Shown piece by piece: positions 37,889 to 46,873 of a stretch of 64,000 nt of DNA. This DNA comes from Psychrobacter sp. (GTDB lineage Bacteria; Pseudomonadota; Gammaproteobacteria; Pseudomonadales; Moraxellaceae), in the NCBI GenBank assembly GCA_018260445.1, contig JAGLBE010000001.1, positions 1 through 64,000 of the forward strand, written 5' to 3'. Below the pieces are notes generated by a model that was not told where the DNA came from, ran no database searches, and saw nothing but the letters and a program-made list of their open reading frames with translations. Position 1 is the stretch's first letter, and each line of letters opens with the position of its first letter. The position numbers and the translations under genes are program-made.

Positions 37889-39289
37889 ATGACCAAACCT
37901 ACAGCCAAAACAGCAGTCAAAACAGCAGTCAAAGCAGCAACGAGCCCAAGCCCCCCAAACTGGGGCATCATGCCCGCCACTGCCATTGCCCAACTCAAAC
38001 AACGTGAGTGGGACAATAGCGCTCGCCTCAAAGCCCGCCTTAAAGGGGAGATGGCGTTTCCTATTACCCTTGCGCTAAAGCCACCCAAAACGGGTAACGA
38101 CTTACTACAGCATCCCAATCACTGTCAAGACTTTGTGCAAGCTTGGCGCCATTTTGCTGCGTTGCATCCGCATTACCCCGAGCTGGTGCACTGGCAACGC
38201 AGTGGCTTTCGCCACTTTGCCGAGCAAAACCTGCCGAGCAAATTAGTGATTGCCAATGCGCAAGCCTTAGCGGAAATTTTGGGGGCAGCGGCGCAGCAGC
38301 AGCTGCGACGTTGGCAGCGCAAAATTGGTTTTATTCATAGCCACCTGTGTGACGCAATGACAGGCGTAGATGAGAGCAATAGCAATAGCAATAGGCGCCA
38401 AAACAGCAGTGTGTTTGCTACTGACTGGAAAACAGGGCTATTTAACGCCTTAATAGACAAGCTTGCGACCCTTGATGGGCTAGATGATGACGAATTAGAT
38501 CTGGTGGTAAAAGTCATACCGCAGCTACATTACGGCATGGGGCAGGGGTTGTATTTGCGTGCTTTGCCAGTGCGCTATGTCGATACCAAATTTATTGAAA
38601 CCTATGACAGCCTACTTAGCGCCTTATTGGCGGCATTTTATCCCCAGCAAATAAACAACTTGGGCTTAAGCCAGTGGTTAGGCTGTTTGCAAAAACCCAG
38701 CGGCTGGCTGATGGTGCGCCCGTTGTGTGCACAAGCGCAAGCGAACATGGGCGGATTATCGCTATTGCGCTTAGCAACTGAGGTGCTGCAAAACCAGCCC
38801 TTGCCCGCTAAACGTATCTTGGTGGTAGAAAATGAGCAGTCCTGCTTGGCATTGCCCTATGCGGGCACCATGGCAGATACTACCGCCGATACCATTGCCG
38901 TTGCCGGTGGCGGTAAAAATATCAACTGGATGAGTGCCGATTGGCTGCAACTAAAAACCGTGGGCTATTGGGGCGATATTGATTCGGAGGGGCTTAGCAT
39001 ATTAAGCCAAGCACGGGCGTGTTGCCCAAATTTAAGTGCGTTGATGATGGATGCGCAAACGCTAACCCAGTTTAAAAAACGTATGGTGGGTGAGCCTGAC
39101 TCTAAAGGTTTAGTCCCCAGCCACTTAAGCTCTGCTGAGTGGGCATTGTTTAATGACCTGCGCCAAGCCGAGCCGCGACAGCGGCGCTTGGAGCAAGAAA
39201 GACTGCCCAATGAGTATATTGAGCAGGCATTACAACAATGGAGGATGGCATCAGATAAGTCGCCTAATTCACCTAATTCACATAAGTGA
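37889..39289 (+). CDS. jetD: Wadjet defence nuclease JetD (DUF3322-DUF2220)
   Basis: 466-aa protein with an N-terminal DUF3322 arm (WDNSARLKARLKGEMAFPIT and VQAWRHFAALHPHYPELVHW) and a C-terminal DUF2220 TOPRIM-like nuclease domain related to topoisomerase VI. The metal-binding acidic residues are visible as E314 in VVENEQS and D363/D365 in YWGDIDSEG, with LEQERLPNEYI near the end. JetD cleaves the plasmid once JetABC has extruded it into a stalled loop. The catalytic residues are intact, so the nuclease looks functional. It lies 5.6 kb after jetC, with three reverse-strand genes between, whereas jetABCD are normally contiguous. The N-terminus has a TAKTAVKTAVK repeat. Confidence 0.9.
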   Translation: MTKPTAKTAVKTAVKAATSPSPPNWGIMPATAIAQLKQREWDNSARLKARLKGEMAFPITLALKPPKTGNDLLQHPNHCQDFVQAWRHFAALHPHYPELVHWQRSGFRHFAEQNLPSKLVIANAQALAEILGAAAQQQLRRWQRKIGFIHSHLCDAMTGVDESNSNSNRRQNSSVFATDWKTGLFNALIDKLATLDGLDDDELDLVVKVIPQLHYGMGQGLYLRALPVRYVDTKFIETYDSLLSALLAAFYPQQINNLGLSQWLGCLQKPSGWLMVRPLCAQAQANMGGLSLLRLATEVLQNQPLPAKRILVVENEQSCLALPYAGTMADTTADTIAVAGGGKNINWMSADWLQLKTVGYWGDIDSEGLSILSQARACCPNLSALMMDAQTLTQFKKRMVGEPDSKGLVPSHLSSAEWALFNDLRQAEPRQRRLEQERLPNEYIEQALQQWRMASDKSPNSPNSHK

Positions 39290-39401
39290 GGCAACTTATC
39301 TTGTTCTTTCTTTTAACAGGTAACACAGTCCAATATTGATAACAATCACAATCACAATCATAATCATAATAACAGCATCAGGCTAATGGACAACCATCAG
39401 C

Positions 39402-40874
39402 TTAACTGATAGCGATGCGTTCAATCGTACCATCTTCATGCATTTCAATCATATGACCTTGAGGCTCAGATAAGAAAAACGCACTGACAAAAGCGATAGC
39501 GGCAAAAGCGGCGAGCATGATAAAAAAGCCGGTTGGCGATATCATCGAAAATACCGTTAAGAAAAACACCCCACCAACGTTACCATAAGCCCCTGCGGTA
39601 CCCGCAATTTGCCCCGTCATCCGGCGTTGAATCAATGGCACTAACGAATAGACTGCACCGCAAGCAGACTGTACAAATATAGAGGTCGCTAACACAATCA
39701 TAATCGCACCGATTAAGGGCAATTTGGTCATTTGGCTCATTAAAACATAACCAATGGTTTGACCTGCGAGTGCTATCATTAACACTTTACGCCGACCAAT
39801 AGCATCAGACATAAATCCACCACCAGGGCGGGCAAATAAGTTCATTACTGCAAAACAACCTGCCGTCAAACCCGCTAGCGTATGAGAAATACCATAATTG
39901 GTGATAAAGTATTGTGGCAACATAGATACCACGGCAAGCTCAGAGCCAAAACAGGCCATATAGGCGATACTTAAGATGGCCACTTGCTTAAATTGATAGC
40001 CATACTCAGCGCTCATAACCGGGCGGCTTTTGTCAAATAAATGCTTGTTGACTGACCAAATTTTGATGTACTGATATACCGTTAATAACGCCACCACGAT
40101 GTACGCTATCGTGGCTTGTGACTCACTAAGTAACTTAAGTCCTGCAGGTGATAAGCGCCAAACCAACAAAAATAAGGTTAAATAAACCGGCAAAATAACC
40201 GCAGCATAAAAATAAAAGTCAGATTTACTAGAGACCTCTAAACCCCCTGATTTTTTAGGTTTAAAGTAAGTGGCGCCCTTTGGCGTATCACTAACGCCTC
40301 GATAAAAAATAACAGAATACACGATGGCAATGACGCCGGTGGTAGCAATGGCATAGCGCCATCCCTCATCGCCGCCAAACATCAGCGCCAATAAAGGCAT
40401 GGCCATCGAAGCCACTGCAGCACCAAAGTTACCCCAACCGCCGTAGATACCTTCAGCAGCGCCCACCTCTTTGGCCGGAAACCACTCAGAAATAAGGCGG
40501 ATACCTACCACAAATCCTGCGCCCACAAAGCCAATCAAGAAGCGACCGATTGCTAACATTTGAAAGGTTTGGGCAAAAGCAAAAATAAAGCATAAAAAGC
40601 CACTAATAAATAGCAGCGCACTATACGAGCGTTTTGGGCCATACTTATCGACCATGGCGCCAATGAGCAAGCGGGCAGGGATAGTTAATGCCACGTTAAG
40701 CATCAAAATTGCTTTGACTTGACCATCCGTTAACAAGAAATAATCTTTAATTGTGGGCATTAACGCCACATGAGCAAACCAAATTAGAAAAGTCACAAAA
40801 AATGCGAACCAAGTATAATGCAGCGTTTTAATACGCTCTAATTTAAAATTAAACAAAGGTAACCGTTGGGACAT
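39402..40874 (-). CDS. NarK-type nitrate/nitrite MFS transporter
   Basis: 490-aa major facilitator of the nitrate/nitrite porter family with twelve predicted membrane segments. The nitrate signature is seen twice: GIYGGWGNFGAAVASMAMP in TM5 and GTAGAYGNVGGVFFLTVFS in TM11. The MFS motif A is in ARLLIGAMVDKYGPKRS and SDAIGRRKVL. Loop residues between TM6 and TM7 are extended. No nitrate reductase or nitrate sensor gene is nearby, so it may serve assimilation or act as a general nitrite exporter. It converges with jetD. The start at 40874 follows a CAGGAGAG-like stretch (minus strand of 40882-40888). Confidence 0.85.
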   Translation of the reverse strand: MSQRLPLFNFKLERIKTLHYTWFAFFVTFLIWFAHVALMPTIKDYFLLTDGQVKAILMLNVALTIPARLLIGAMVDKYGPKRSYSALLFISGFLCFIFAFAQTFQMLAIGRFLIGFVGAGFVVGIRLISEWFPAKEVGAAEGIYGGWGNFGAAVASMAMPLLALMFGGDEGWRYAIATTGVIAIVYSVIFYRGVSDTPKGATYFKPKKSGGLEVSSKSDFYFYAAVILPVYLTLFLLVWRLSPAGLKLLSESQATIAYIVVALLTVYQYIKIWSVNKHLFDKSRPVMSAEYGYQFKQVAILSIAYMACFGSELAVVSMLPQYFITNYGISHTLAGLTAGCFAVMNLFARPGGGFMSDAIGRRKVLMIALAGQTIGYVLMSQMTKLPLIGAIMIVLATSIFVQSACGAVYSLVPLIQRRMTGQIAGTAGAYGNVGGVFFLTVFSMISPTGFFIMLAAFAAIAFVSAFFLSEPQGHMIEMHEDGTIERIAIS

Positions 40875-40891
40875 TTCACTCTCCTAAAAGT

Positions 40892-40908
40892 ATCATGTCA
40901 ATCATGAT
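40892..40908. promoter_or_regulatory. Palindrome upstream of the NarK-type gene
   Basis: ATCATG-TCAAT-CATGAT is a perfect 6-bp inverted repeat with a 5-bp centre, 18 bp before the start codon. It could be an operator or an RNA hairpin; it does not match the FNR consensus. The surrounding 40875-41253 interval holds no gene I can support. Confidence 0.4.
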
Positions 40909-41253
40909 GAAATCGTTTTAGCAAAAAGTGTGCCCATTTGATAATGCTTTGTTTTGTTCTGCTATTTTAGGTAATTATTGTCCTTTTAATCATGACCATT
41001 ATTGCTGCTCTGTATCTAGAATTTTTCGATGCCTCGATATAGTTCAGAGATTTTGCTGCTGCACTAAAAAAGTCAATGCAAAAAAATGTTGCGCCATTTT
41101 GGCAGCCGATATTAAGGCTCAATATTAAGGCATAGACCGCCAATACAGACCGCCAGCCTGTCTACAAAATTATGCAGCTATTAAGCGCTTAGGTTACGAC
41201 GAATATTTAGACTATCCAATACTAAAGCGCTAGTGCCCTAATGGCTTAATGGC

Positions 41254-42018
41254 CTAATGCTTATCGCTGCGCCCATTGCCTAAGCTGTCAGCTACTTCTT
41301 CAATAGGCCTATCCTCTAAATTGGCTAAAAATGCGGCAAACCCTTCGCTGGCACGAGCTTGCAGGCGGCTACTGGTCATCACCCGTACCCGATTGCTCCA
41401 AGTTATGGCATAGCCTTGGGTGTCAAATCGTTTAACCAAGTCCACATCTTCATGGCACGTTAAGGGTGCAAAACCGCCAACGGTCAAATAAGCGGCACTG
41501 CTAAAACTCAAATTTGCCCCATGAATATGACGGTGCCCCATTCTATCTTGGTAATGCGCCATATAATCGTCTCGGGTTTGGGTGCTCAAGTGCGCCCAGC
41601 TATCCACGCTCACCACCCCGCAAATCATATCCGTAGGCTGCTCGGCTAGATGGGCAAGTTGCTGGTTGAGCCAATCGGGCGTGACCATCGAATCGGCATC
41701 GCTGCAGGCAATCCAGGTTGCACCTTGTTGTTCGATGGCATAACGAATGCCCTTATCGCGCACGCGTCCCACACAGCGATAGTCACAGTTTATATACTCC
41801 ACGCCTGCCTGTTTGACCAATTCAAGCGTATTGTCGCGACAACTATCGAGCACGACAATGGGGTGTGCCGTAATGGTCGCTGGCAATTGTTTGATGGCTG
41901 TCTGAATCGAGGCTAAGCAAGCGTGAATCGTCATCGCCTCATTATGTGCCGGAATGACGATAGCGATGTTCATCAAATTTATTGATGTGTTGTTACTGGG
42001 GGTTTTTAGATTGGGCAT
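41254..42018 (-). CDS. Family 2 glycosyltransferase
   Basis: 254-aa GT-A glycosyltransferase. The opening is IAIVIPAHNEAMTIHACLASI, then VVLDSCRDNT (nucleotide-binding Asp) and WIACSDADSMVTPDWL (DxD metal site), and a later GGFAPLTCHEDVDLVKRF acceptor region with the ED catalytic pair. No membrane segment, so it is a cytosolic enzyme. The start at 42018 has GGGGAG four bases upstream; the conserved MNIAIV at 41973 lacks one. Last gene of the run otsB-otsA-ACAD-deacetylase-methyltransferase-glycosyltransferase. Substrates are unknown. Confidence 0.85.
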   Translation of the reverse strand: MPNLKTPSNNTSINLMNIAIVIPAHNEAMTIHACLASIQTAIKQLPATITAHPIVVLDSCRDNTLELVKQAGVEYINCDYRCVGRVRDKGIRYAIEQQGATWIACSDADSMVTPDWLNQQLAHLAEQPTDMICGVVSVDSWAHLSTQTRDDYMAHYQDRMGHRHIHGANLSFSSAAYLTVGGFAPLTCHEDVDLVKRFDTQGYAITWSNRVRVMTSSRLQARASEGFAAFLANLEDRPIEEVADSLGNGRSDKH

Positions 42019-42084
42019 ATGCTCCCCTTAACGTTGCTGCTATCACTAACTATAAGGCTTAACATGACTAGCCGCTAGCCGCAG

Positions 42085-43017
42085 TCATACTAGGTTTTCT
42101 TGCATGGCAACAGATTTTGATGAATGTATCCAAACGTCCAATAAAAAATCGCTTTCTGCAAGTTTGGTTTGATGGGTAAAAGCCACTGGCGCTAACTGCC
42201 CGTCAACTAATTCTGTATCGTTAGTAGTGGTAATAGTAGGGTTAGCACCATCAAACGCTTGCTGCAACCGTTGATGCACCGTATCACCAGTCATCGCAAA
42301 GCCATCAATAGCATAGCGCCAGTGGCAACAGAGTAAGCTGCCACCTACTGCTAGGTGACGTTTAATCCAAACAATTACCGTATCAATATCTTCAGCAGAT
42401 AAGTAGTATAAAATCTCACTAATGACAATCAAATCATAGGTTAAATCGTTGGCTGACTGACTGACTGTTTGCTTATCCAAAGAGACATTTAAAGAGGCAT
42501 TATCTGATAGCGAGCCTTGTAAAAGTGACTCGTTATTTAAAGACTTGTTATTATAAGACTTAGCTAAAGCGAATAAGGCAGTAGGAATAACCCCTTGCAA
42601 TACTGCAACATGAGCAAATTTTGTCAAACGCTGCTTGGCGAGTTGCACTGCATTTTTATTGCCATCGATACTTGTTAAAGCCTGACAACGCTTAGCAAGC
42701 AACTCACTAAATATCCCATTACCACAGCCTAACTCAATGGCATGGTCATATCGAGATTGTGGCAATACGGCTAGGCAGATATCGCGCTTGCGCTTTTCAT
42801 ACCAGCGGGTCTGATACTGCCACGGGTCGTTATTGTCGCTATACAAGGCATCAAAGTAGGCTTCTGAATAACTACTCGCTGTCCTCTGTATTGCAATAGG
42901 GTTAGCAGTATTAAGGTTTTCTGAAGATTGAGAAGAGGGTACCGAGGCGAATGGGTTAACTGTCTTAACTGTCTTAACTGTCTTAGCTGTATCATCTGGC
43001 TTAGCGGTTGGACTCAT
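42085..43017 (-). CDS. NodS-like SAM-dependent methyltransferase
   Basis: About 310 aa when started at MSPTAKPDD (43017), which overlaps the deacetylase gene by 17 bp and has GGGAAG upstream; the open frame to 43116 would overlap far more. Class I methyltransferase motifs: AIELGCGNGIFSELLAKRCQ (SAM-binding motif I), DGNKNAVQLAKQRL (motif II) and DLIVISEILYYLSAED (motif IV). The region is NodS-like; NodS N-methylates chitooligosaccharide Nod factor after a deacetylase acts, which fits the neighbouring PIG-L gene in principle. Short repeats encode TAKTVKTVKTVN at the N-terminus and SLNNESLLQGSLSDN in the middle. The substrate is unknown. Confidence 0.8.
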   Translation of the reverse strand: MSPTAKPDDTAKTVKTVKTVNPFASVPSSQSSENLNTANPIAIQRTASSYSEAYFDALYSDNNDPWQYQTRWYEKRKRDICLAVLPQSRYDHAIELGCGNGIFSELLAKRCQALTSIDGNKNAVQLAKQRLTKFAHVAVLQGVIPTALFALAKSYNNKSLNNESLLQGSLSDNASLNVSLDKQTVSQSANDLTYDLIVISEILYYLSAEDIDTVIVWIKRHLAVGGSLLCCHWRYAIDGFAMTGDTVHQRLQQAFDGANPTITTTNDTELVDGQLAPVAFTHQTKLAESDFLLDVWIHSSKSVAMQENLV

Positions 43018-43846
43018 ATAAATATACTTCCCAGGGCTGGCTAATTCTAGCGATGGTTTTAGCAGATAAAATTGGCGGATTGCCGGTACTCTCATCAACG
43101 GTGATTTGACTCTCAAAGCAATGAATCGCTGCGACTTTACGCTGCAGCTGCTCGGCGTTTAAATCCACTCTATAGGCAGTATCCCAAGGTATACGGCTGT
43201 CCGCAGGTTTTGCCCAATGCCACGCCCATATTAATACTTGATAACAGGGCAAATGGTGCTGCTTGGCATATGCGGCGACCACCTGCCCCGTGGCTTCGTG
43301 ATCTGGATGACCATCGTGAACAAAGGGTGTCACCACAATGTCATCAGGCAGCATAATAGCGGCCAGCTTCTCATTAAACAGCGCCTGCTGCGCAAACACA
43401 TTGCCATCGGTTAACCCAAGTTGAAGCGTCGTGACTTGCGTCGCTATCCCCAATACCTGTAAAGCCGCAGCGCTCTCTTGCGGGCGAATAATATCTAACT
43501 TGTGCGGCGGATAAATTTGCGAACTAGGGTGGCTCTGAGTGCCATTGGTCACCTGTACCAGCAAGATGTCATTGCCATTGGCCGCCAATTGTTGCAATAA
43601 GCCACCACATCCCAATATCTCATCATCAGGATGGGGCGCAAAGACACACACCCGCTTGCCTGTTGCAAAATGCTTGGCAATAACCAATGGCGGCAGATTG
43701 TGCAGCCCTTGCCAATTGAGCCATTCGTCTTGACTGGTGCCATCGCCTGCAATCATGCGATCACCTACTATCGGATGTTCTTGAGTAGGGTCATCTGGAA
43801 GGTTGACGCAAGAGTTGTCCATAACCGATAGTTTTATAGTGCCCAT
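43001..43846 (-). CDS. PIG-L family deacetylase
   Basis: 281-aa zinc-dependent N-acetylglucosaminyl-type deacetylase (PIG-L/LmbE). The metal site is visible as FAPHPDDEILGCGGLL near residue 72 (AHPDDE-type) and as TPFVHDGHPDHEATGQVVAAY near residue 167. Relatives remove N-acetyl groups from GlcNAc linked to inositol, MSH or antibiotics. It overlaps the acyl-CoA dehydrogenase upstream by 13 bp and the methyltransferase downstream by 17 bp, so these three are tightly coupled. GAGG seven bases before the ATG at 43846 supports the start. Confidence 0.85.
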   Translation of the reverse strand: MGTIKLSVMDNSCVNLPDDPTQEHPIVGDRMIAGDGTSQDEWLNWQGLHNLPPLVIAKHFATGKRVCVFAPHPDDEILGCGGLLQQLAANGNDILLVQVTNGTQSHPSSQIYPPHKLDIIRPQESAAALQVLGIATQVTTLQLGLTDGNVFAQQALFNEKLAAIMLPDDIVVTPFVHDGHPDHEATGQVVAAYAKQHHLPCYQVLIWAWHWAKPADSRIPWDTAYRVDLNAEQLQRKVAAIHCFESQITVDESTGNPPILSAKTIARISQPWEVYLYESNR

Positions 43847-45024
43847 ATAGTACCTCGCGCATCTGTTAATCCATCATATAGCGTATTACTTGACTTGGCA
43901 GTCAACTCGCCAATCTGTTGTAAATCAAAAGCGCCATGACTTTGACGAATAAATACAGGCAAGTCTGCTGCTAATCTTGCAAAATGGGCATCACGGCAAA
44001 AGGGTGCTGCGCCTAAGGCTTGACCCACAGTGTCTAAAACTTGGCGTGCCATTGCTTCAACTTGGGCGCGTAACTGGCGAATAGCCAGTTCGTGGTTTAG
44101 CTGAGGTTGGTTGTCAATCAAATAGGCGACATGATAAGCATACTGCTGGGTGATGGCTAACGCCGTGCTTATCTCACCCAAGTACATCGCCTTATACGCA
44201 TTGGGTTTTTGCTGATAAGAGGCCACCAAATAGGCGGCTAACCTTGAAGCTGCGCCATACCAACACGCCGCAACACCCGCCGCCCCGTGCCAAAACCCTG
44301 CACGGTCTAAATAGGCATTTGGCAATCCCACCCTGCTGGCCGCTACAGTATTCAATTGTAGCGTAGCAGTATTCGTAGCCTGCATACCCACCGCTTGCCA
44401 TTCGCTACTGTCAATCGCAATGCCCTGTTGTTGCATATTCACAATAGCCAACTGCGAGGCACCGTTGTCATCTCGATAAGTCATCAGCCCGTAATCAACA
44501 ATATGAGCGCCAGAACACCACGCTTTTGTACCCGTCATCGCGCCTTGCTGGCTAATCGTGCCTTGCTGATTGCCTTCTAACTTAAAGCGCAGCGGCGGCC
44601 CTTCAGCTGCCCAAACCGCCCACAAGCCTTGCGCCGCTTTGTCATAACCCACTTCCGCCAAAATACTCAGGGCATCCAAATGCGATTCAAACCATTTGGC
44701 GACGGTTAAATCTAAACTAGCAACATAGGCTAAAATCTGCCAACGTAGTAAGGTGCGCGAGTTGGTTATGTGGCTATGAATAACGCTTTGACTATCTACC
44801 TCGTTTTCTACCTCGCTTGCATCAACAAAAGCGGCGTTGTCAAAACCGGCACCTGGATGCGCAATTTTATCGCTATAGGAAACTAAAGTATTTAATATAT
44901 CTTGACGTAGCTTATCCGTCATCAATTCACGACTACTATGACTACCACGACTAGAAGACATAACCCGATTTATGGCAATTTGGATATTTTGCAGCAAAGG
45001 ATGTGGCGTGGTCAACGGTACCAT
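43834..45024 (-). CDS. Acyl-CoA dehydrogenase family protein
   Basis: 396-aa flavoprotein of the acyl-CoA dehydrogenase fold. Seen: the N-terminal helical domain, the beta-domain FAD region with ISQQGAMTGTKAWCSGAHIVDYGLMTYRD, and the C-terminal helices with RAQVEAMARQVLDTVGQALG. Residues where true dehydrogenases carry the catalytic glutamate are not clearly matched, so substrate and even dehydrogenase activity are uncertain. It lies between otsA and a PIG-L deacetylase. Its end overlaps the deacetylase start by 13 bp. AGGA precedes the ATG at 45024 by eight bases. Clustering with sugar-modifying genes suggests a glycolipid or acyl-sugar product. Confidence 0.75.
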   Translation of the reverse strand: MVPLTTPHPLLQNIQIAINRVMSSSRGSHSSRELMTDKLRQDILNTLVSYSDKIAHPGAGFDNAAFVDASEVENEVDSQSVIHSHITNSRTLLRWQILAYVASLDLTVAKWFESHLDALSILAEVGYDKAAQGLWAVWAAEGPPLRFKLEGNQQGTISQQGAMTGTKAWCSGAHIVDYGLMTYRDDNGASQLAIVNMQQQGIAIDSSEWQAVGMQATNTATLQLNTVAASRVGLPNAYLDRAGFWHGAAGVAACWYGAASRLAAYLVASYQQKPNAYKAMYLGEISTALAITQQYAYHVAYLIDNQPQLNHELAIRQLRAQVEAMARQVLDTVGQALGAAPFCRDAHFARLAADLPVFIRQSHGAFDLQQIGELTAKSSNTLYDGLTDARGTIWAL

Positions 45025-45064
45025 AGGGGTTTCCTGATTGGGCTTATAGGGTTAGTGCTACAGG

Positions 45065-46873
45065 TCATACATTTTGATAAACGCGGTGCGATAGCTCATG
45101 CTTGCAGTCATCTTTGTCGCTACCATATAAATCAGTTAAAAAATCTTGGCGCCAACCGTTTAAGTCATTTTGCTGCAACCCGTTTAATAACGTCTGATAA
45201 CGGCTTTTTCGCTCTGCCAATGGCATCGTCAAAGCTGTTTGCAAACCTTGGACAACGCTATCAGGTTGCAGCGGATCAATAATAACCGCAGCTTGCATTT
45301 GCTCGCTTGCACCGGCATAACAGGACAGCACTAACACCCCGGGATTATCAGGATTTTGGGCGGCAATGTACTCTTTAGCGACCAGATTCATGCCATCTTT
45401 TAGCGAGTTCACCCAGCCCACATCGCTATGCCAAAACGCCGTCATCAAGGTGTCGTGATTTAACACCGCTTCACTATAGGTAATCGCTTGCCAGTGAGTT
45501 GAATTAGGGTGGTCTTTTAAGTTGCCCAATGTAAAGTCGTCGACAATCAACGCATCCGTTTGATAATCAGCAGTTACTGATTTAGAAGATAAAAATTGTT
45601 GGTTAACCGCAGTCACTGCATGTTTAACACTGCTATATAAACGTTGATAAACGCCTAAGTCTAGGCGGCTAGGGCACGCCACTTGTAAAAATTGTAGCTG
45701 ATGCTGATAGGTTGGGTGTTGCTGTAAAAAATGGCGATATGCCGAAAACCGCTGCAATAATCCCTTAGAATAATCAATTCTATCTACTGCAATGATTTGT
45801 TGTCTGGCCGGCTTTATAGTCTCGTTTTTAGGGGCAAATTTTGCGCTTTGTAGGGATAGATGCCTAACCTGCTGCTGAATTTTCGCCACATTCACCCCGA
45901 TGGGATAGGCATCAATTGCCAAACTATGTAAAGTGTCAAAATCGCCTAGATCATCAAGGTCGCTTACTTCGTTTAAGTCAAGGTCAAACCTTAATAACAC
46001 GCGGGCTGATTTATTCAATTCGACAAACCGTGGCGATTTGGGCGAGGTCATCCAGGTTGCATCCTGTGTAGGTTTGTTGTTTAAACCGCTGCTATTTAGA
46101 TGACTACTATTTAGATGACTGCTATCTAGACGACTGTTATCAAAACTACGACTCTTTAAAAAAGGGTTTTCTAAAAAGCGGTTATCAATTAAGCATCCCT
46201 TTAAATAATGCTCAAAGACCTTAAGACTATTGGCTTTATCATGCTGGGTTTGGGTACCCAATACATCATAATGAGCCAGATGCTGAATCAGCATGGCACT
46301 TTTATCCAGTTGCTGCCAATATGCCAATGGGGCAAACGGAATATGCAGGAAAAAACCAATACGATTCTTTAGTCCTAATTGTCGACAATAATAGGCCACA
46401 CTTAAAAAATGATAATCATGCACCCAAATGACATCATTAGGTTGAATGATTTTTTTTAGCTGTTCGGCAAAAAGTCGATTCACTGCTTGATAACCGGCAT
46501 AGTCGTCTGGGGCTTGGCTAATTAAATCCGGTTGCTCATGCAACATTGGCCATAGGACATTATTGGAAAATCCGCAATAAAAATGGCGATACTGCTCAAC
46601 GCTTAGCGCCGTGGTGACATAAGTGATTTTGGCGCCGGCATTGTTTAAATTAGGGTTTGGCAGCGTCATTTGTTTACCATCCCCAAACGCATTGGTGGCA
46701 CAATAACTGGTAAATTCAGGACTCATTGCGGTTTCGACAATATCGCCATTCCAGCCCATCCAAATACCCGCATCATCTTTCAACATATCTTGCAATGCAA
46801 CGGCAAGCCCGCCCGCCATGGGGTTGTTATCTGGCATTTTGACCCGATTTGAGAGAACAATTAGACGACTCAT
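45065..46873 (-). CDS. otsA: Trehalose-6-phosphate synthase
   Basis: GT20 retaining glycosyltransferase that joins UDP-glucose (or ADP-/GDP-glucose) to glucose-6-phosphate. The order of motifs matches OtsA: SRLIVLSNRV, GGLAVALQDMLKD (donor loop), DVIWVHDYHFLSVAYYC, HIPFAPLAYW, VDRIDYSKGLLQRF, SDVGWVNSLKDGMNLVAKEY and VLSCYAGASEQM. At 602 aa it is about 130 residues longer than E. coli OtsA (474), mostly from an insert near residues 215-330 with SRLDSSHLNSSHLNSSGL repeats. Its ATG overlaps the otsB stop by four bases. Trehalose protects against osmotic and cold stress. Confidence 0.95.
   Translation of the reverse strand: MSRLIVLSNRVKMPDNNPMAGGLAVALQDMLKDDAGIWMGWNGDIVETAMSPEFTSYCATNAFGDGKQMTLPNPNLNNAGAKITYVTTALSVEQYRHFYCGFSNNVLWPMLHEQPDLISQAPDDYAGYQAVNRLFAEQLKKIIQPNDVIWVHDYHFLSVAYYCRQLGLKNRIGFFLHIPFAPLAYWQQLDKSAMLIQHLAHYDVLGTQTQHDKANSLKVFEHYLKGCLIDNRFLENPFLKSRSFDNSRLDSSHLNSSHLNSSGLNNKPTQDATWMTSPKSPRFVELNKSARVLLRFDLDLNEVSDLDDLGDFDTLHSLAIDAYPIGVNVAKIQQQVRHLSLQSAKFAPKNETIKPARQQIIAVDRIDYSKGLLQRFSAYRHFLQQHPTYQHQLQFLQVACPSRLDLGVYQRLYSSVKHAVTAVNQQFLSSKSVTADYQTDALIVDDFTLGNLKDHPNSTHWQAITYSEAVLNHDTLMTAFWHSDVGWVNSLKDGMNLVAKEYIAAQNPDNPGVLVLSCYAGASEQMQAAVIIDPLQPDSVVQGLQTALTMPLAERKSRYQTLLNGLQQNDLNGWRQDFLTDLYGSDKDDCKHELSHRVYQNV

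Noticed and set aside
39402..40874. Part of a nitrate respiration cluster
   Set aside because: No nar or nas reductase, sensor or molybdenum-cofactor gene is near; the transporter stands alone.
40928..41128. 66-codon plus-strand ORF upstream of the NarK-type gene
   Set aside because: Cysteine-rich random-looking translation with no ribosome site or family.
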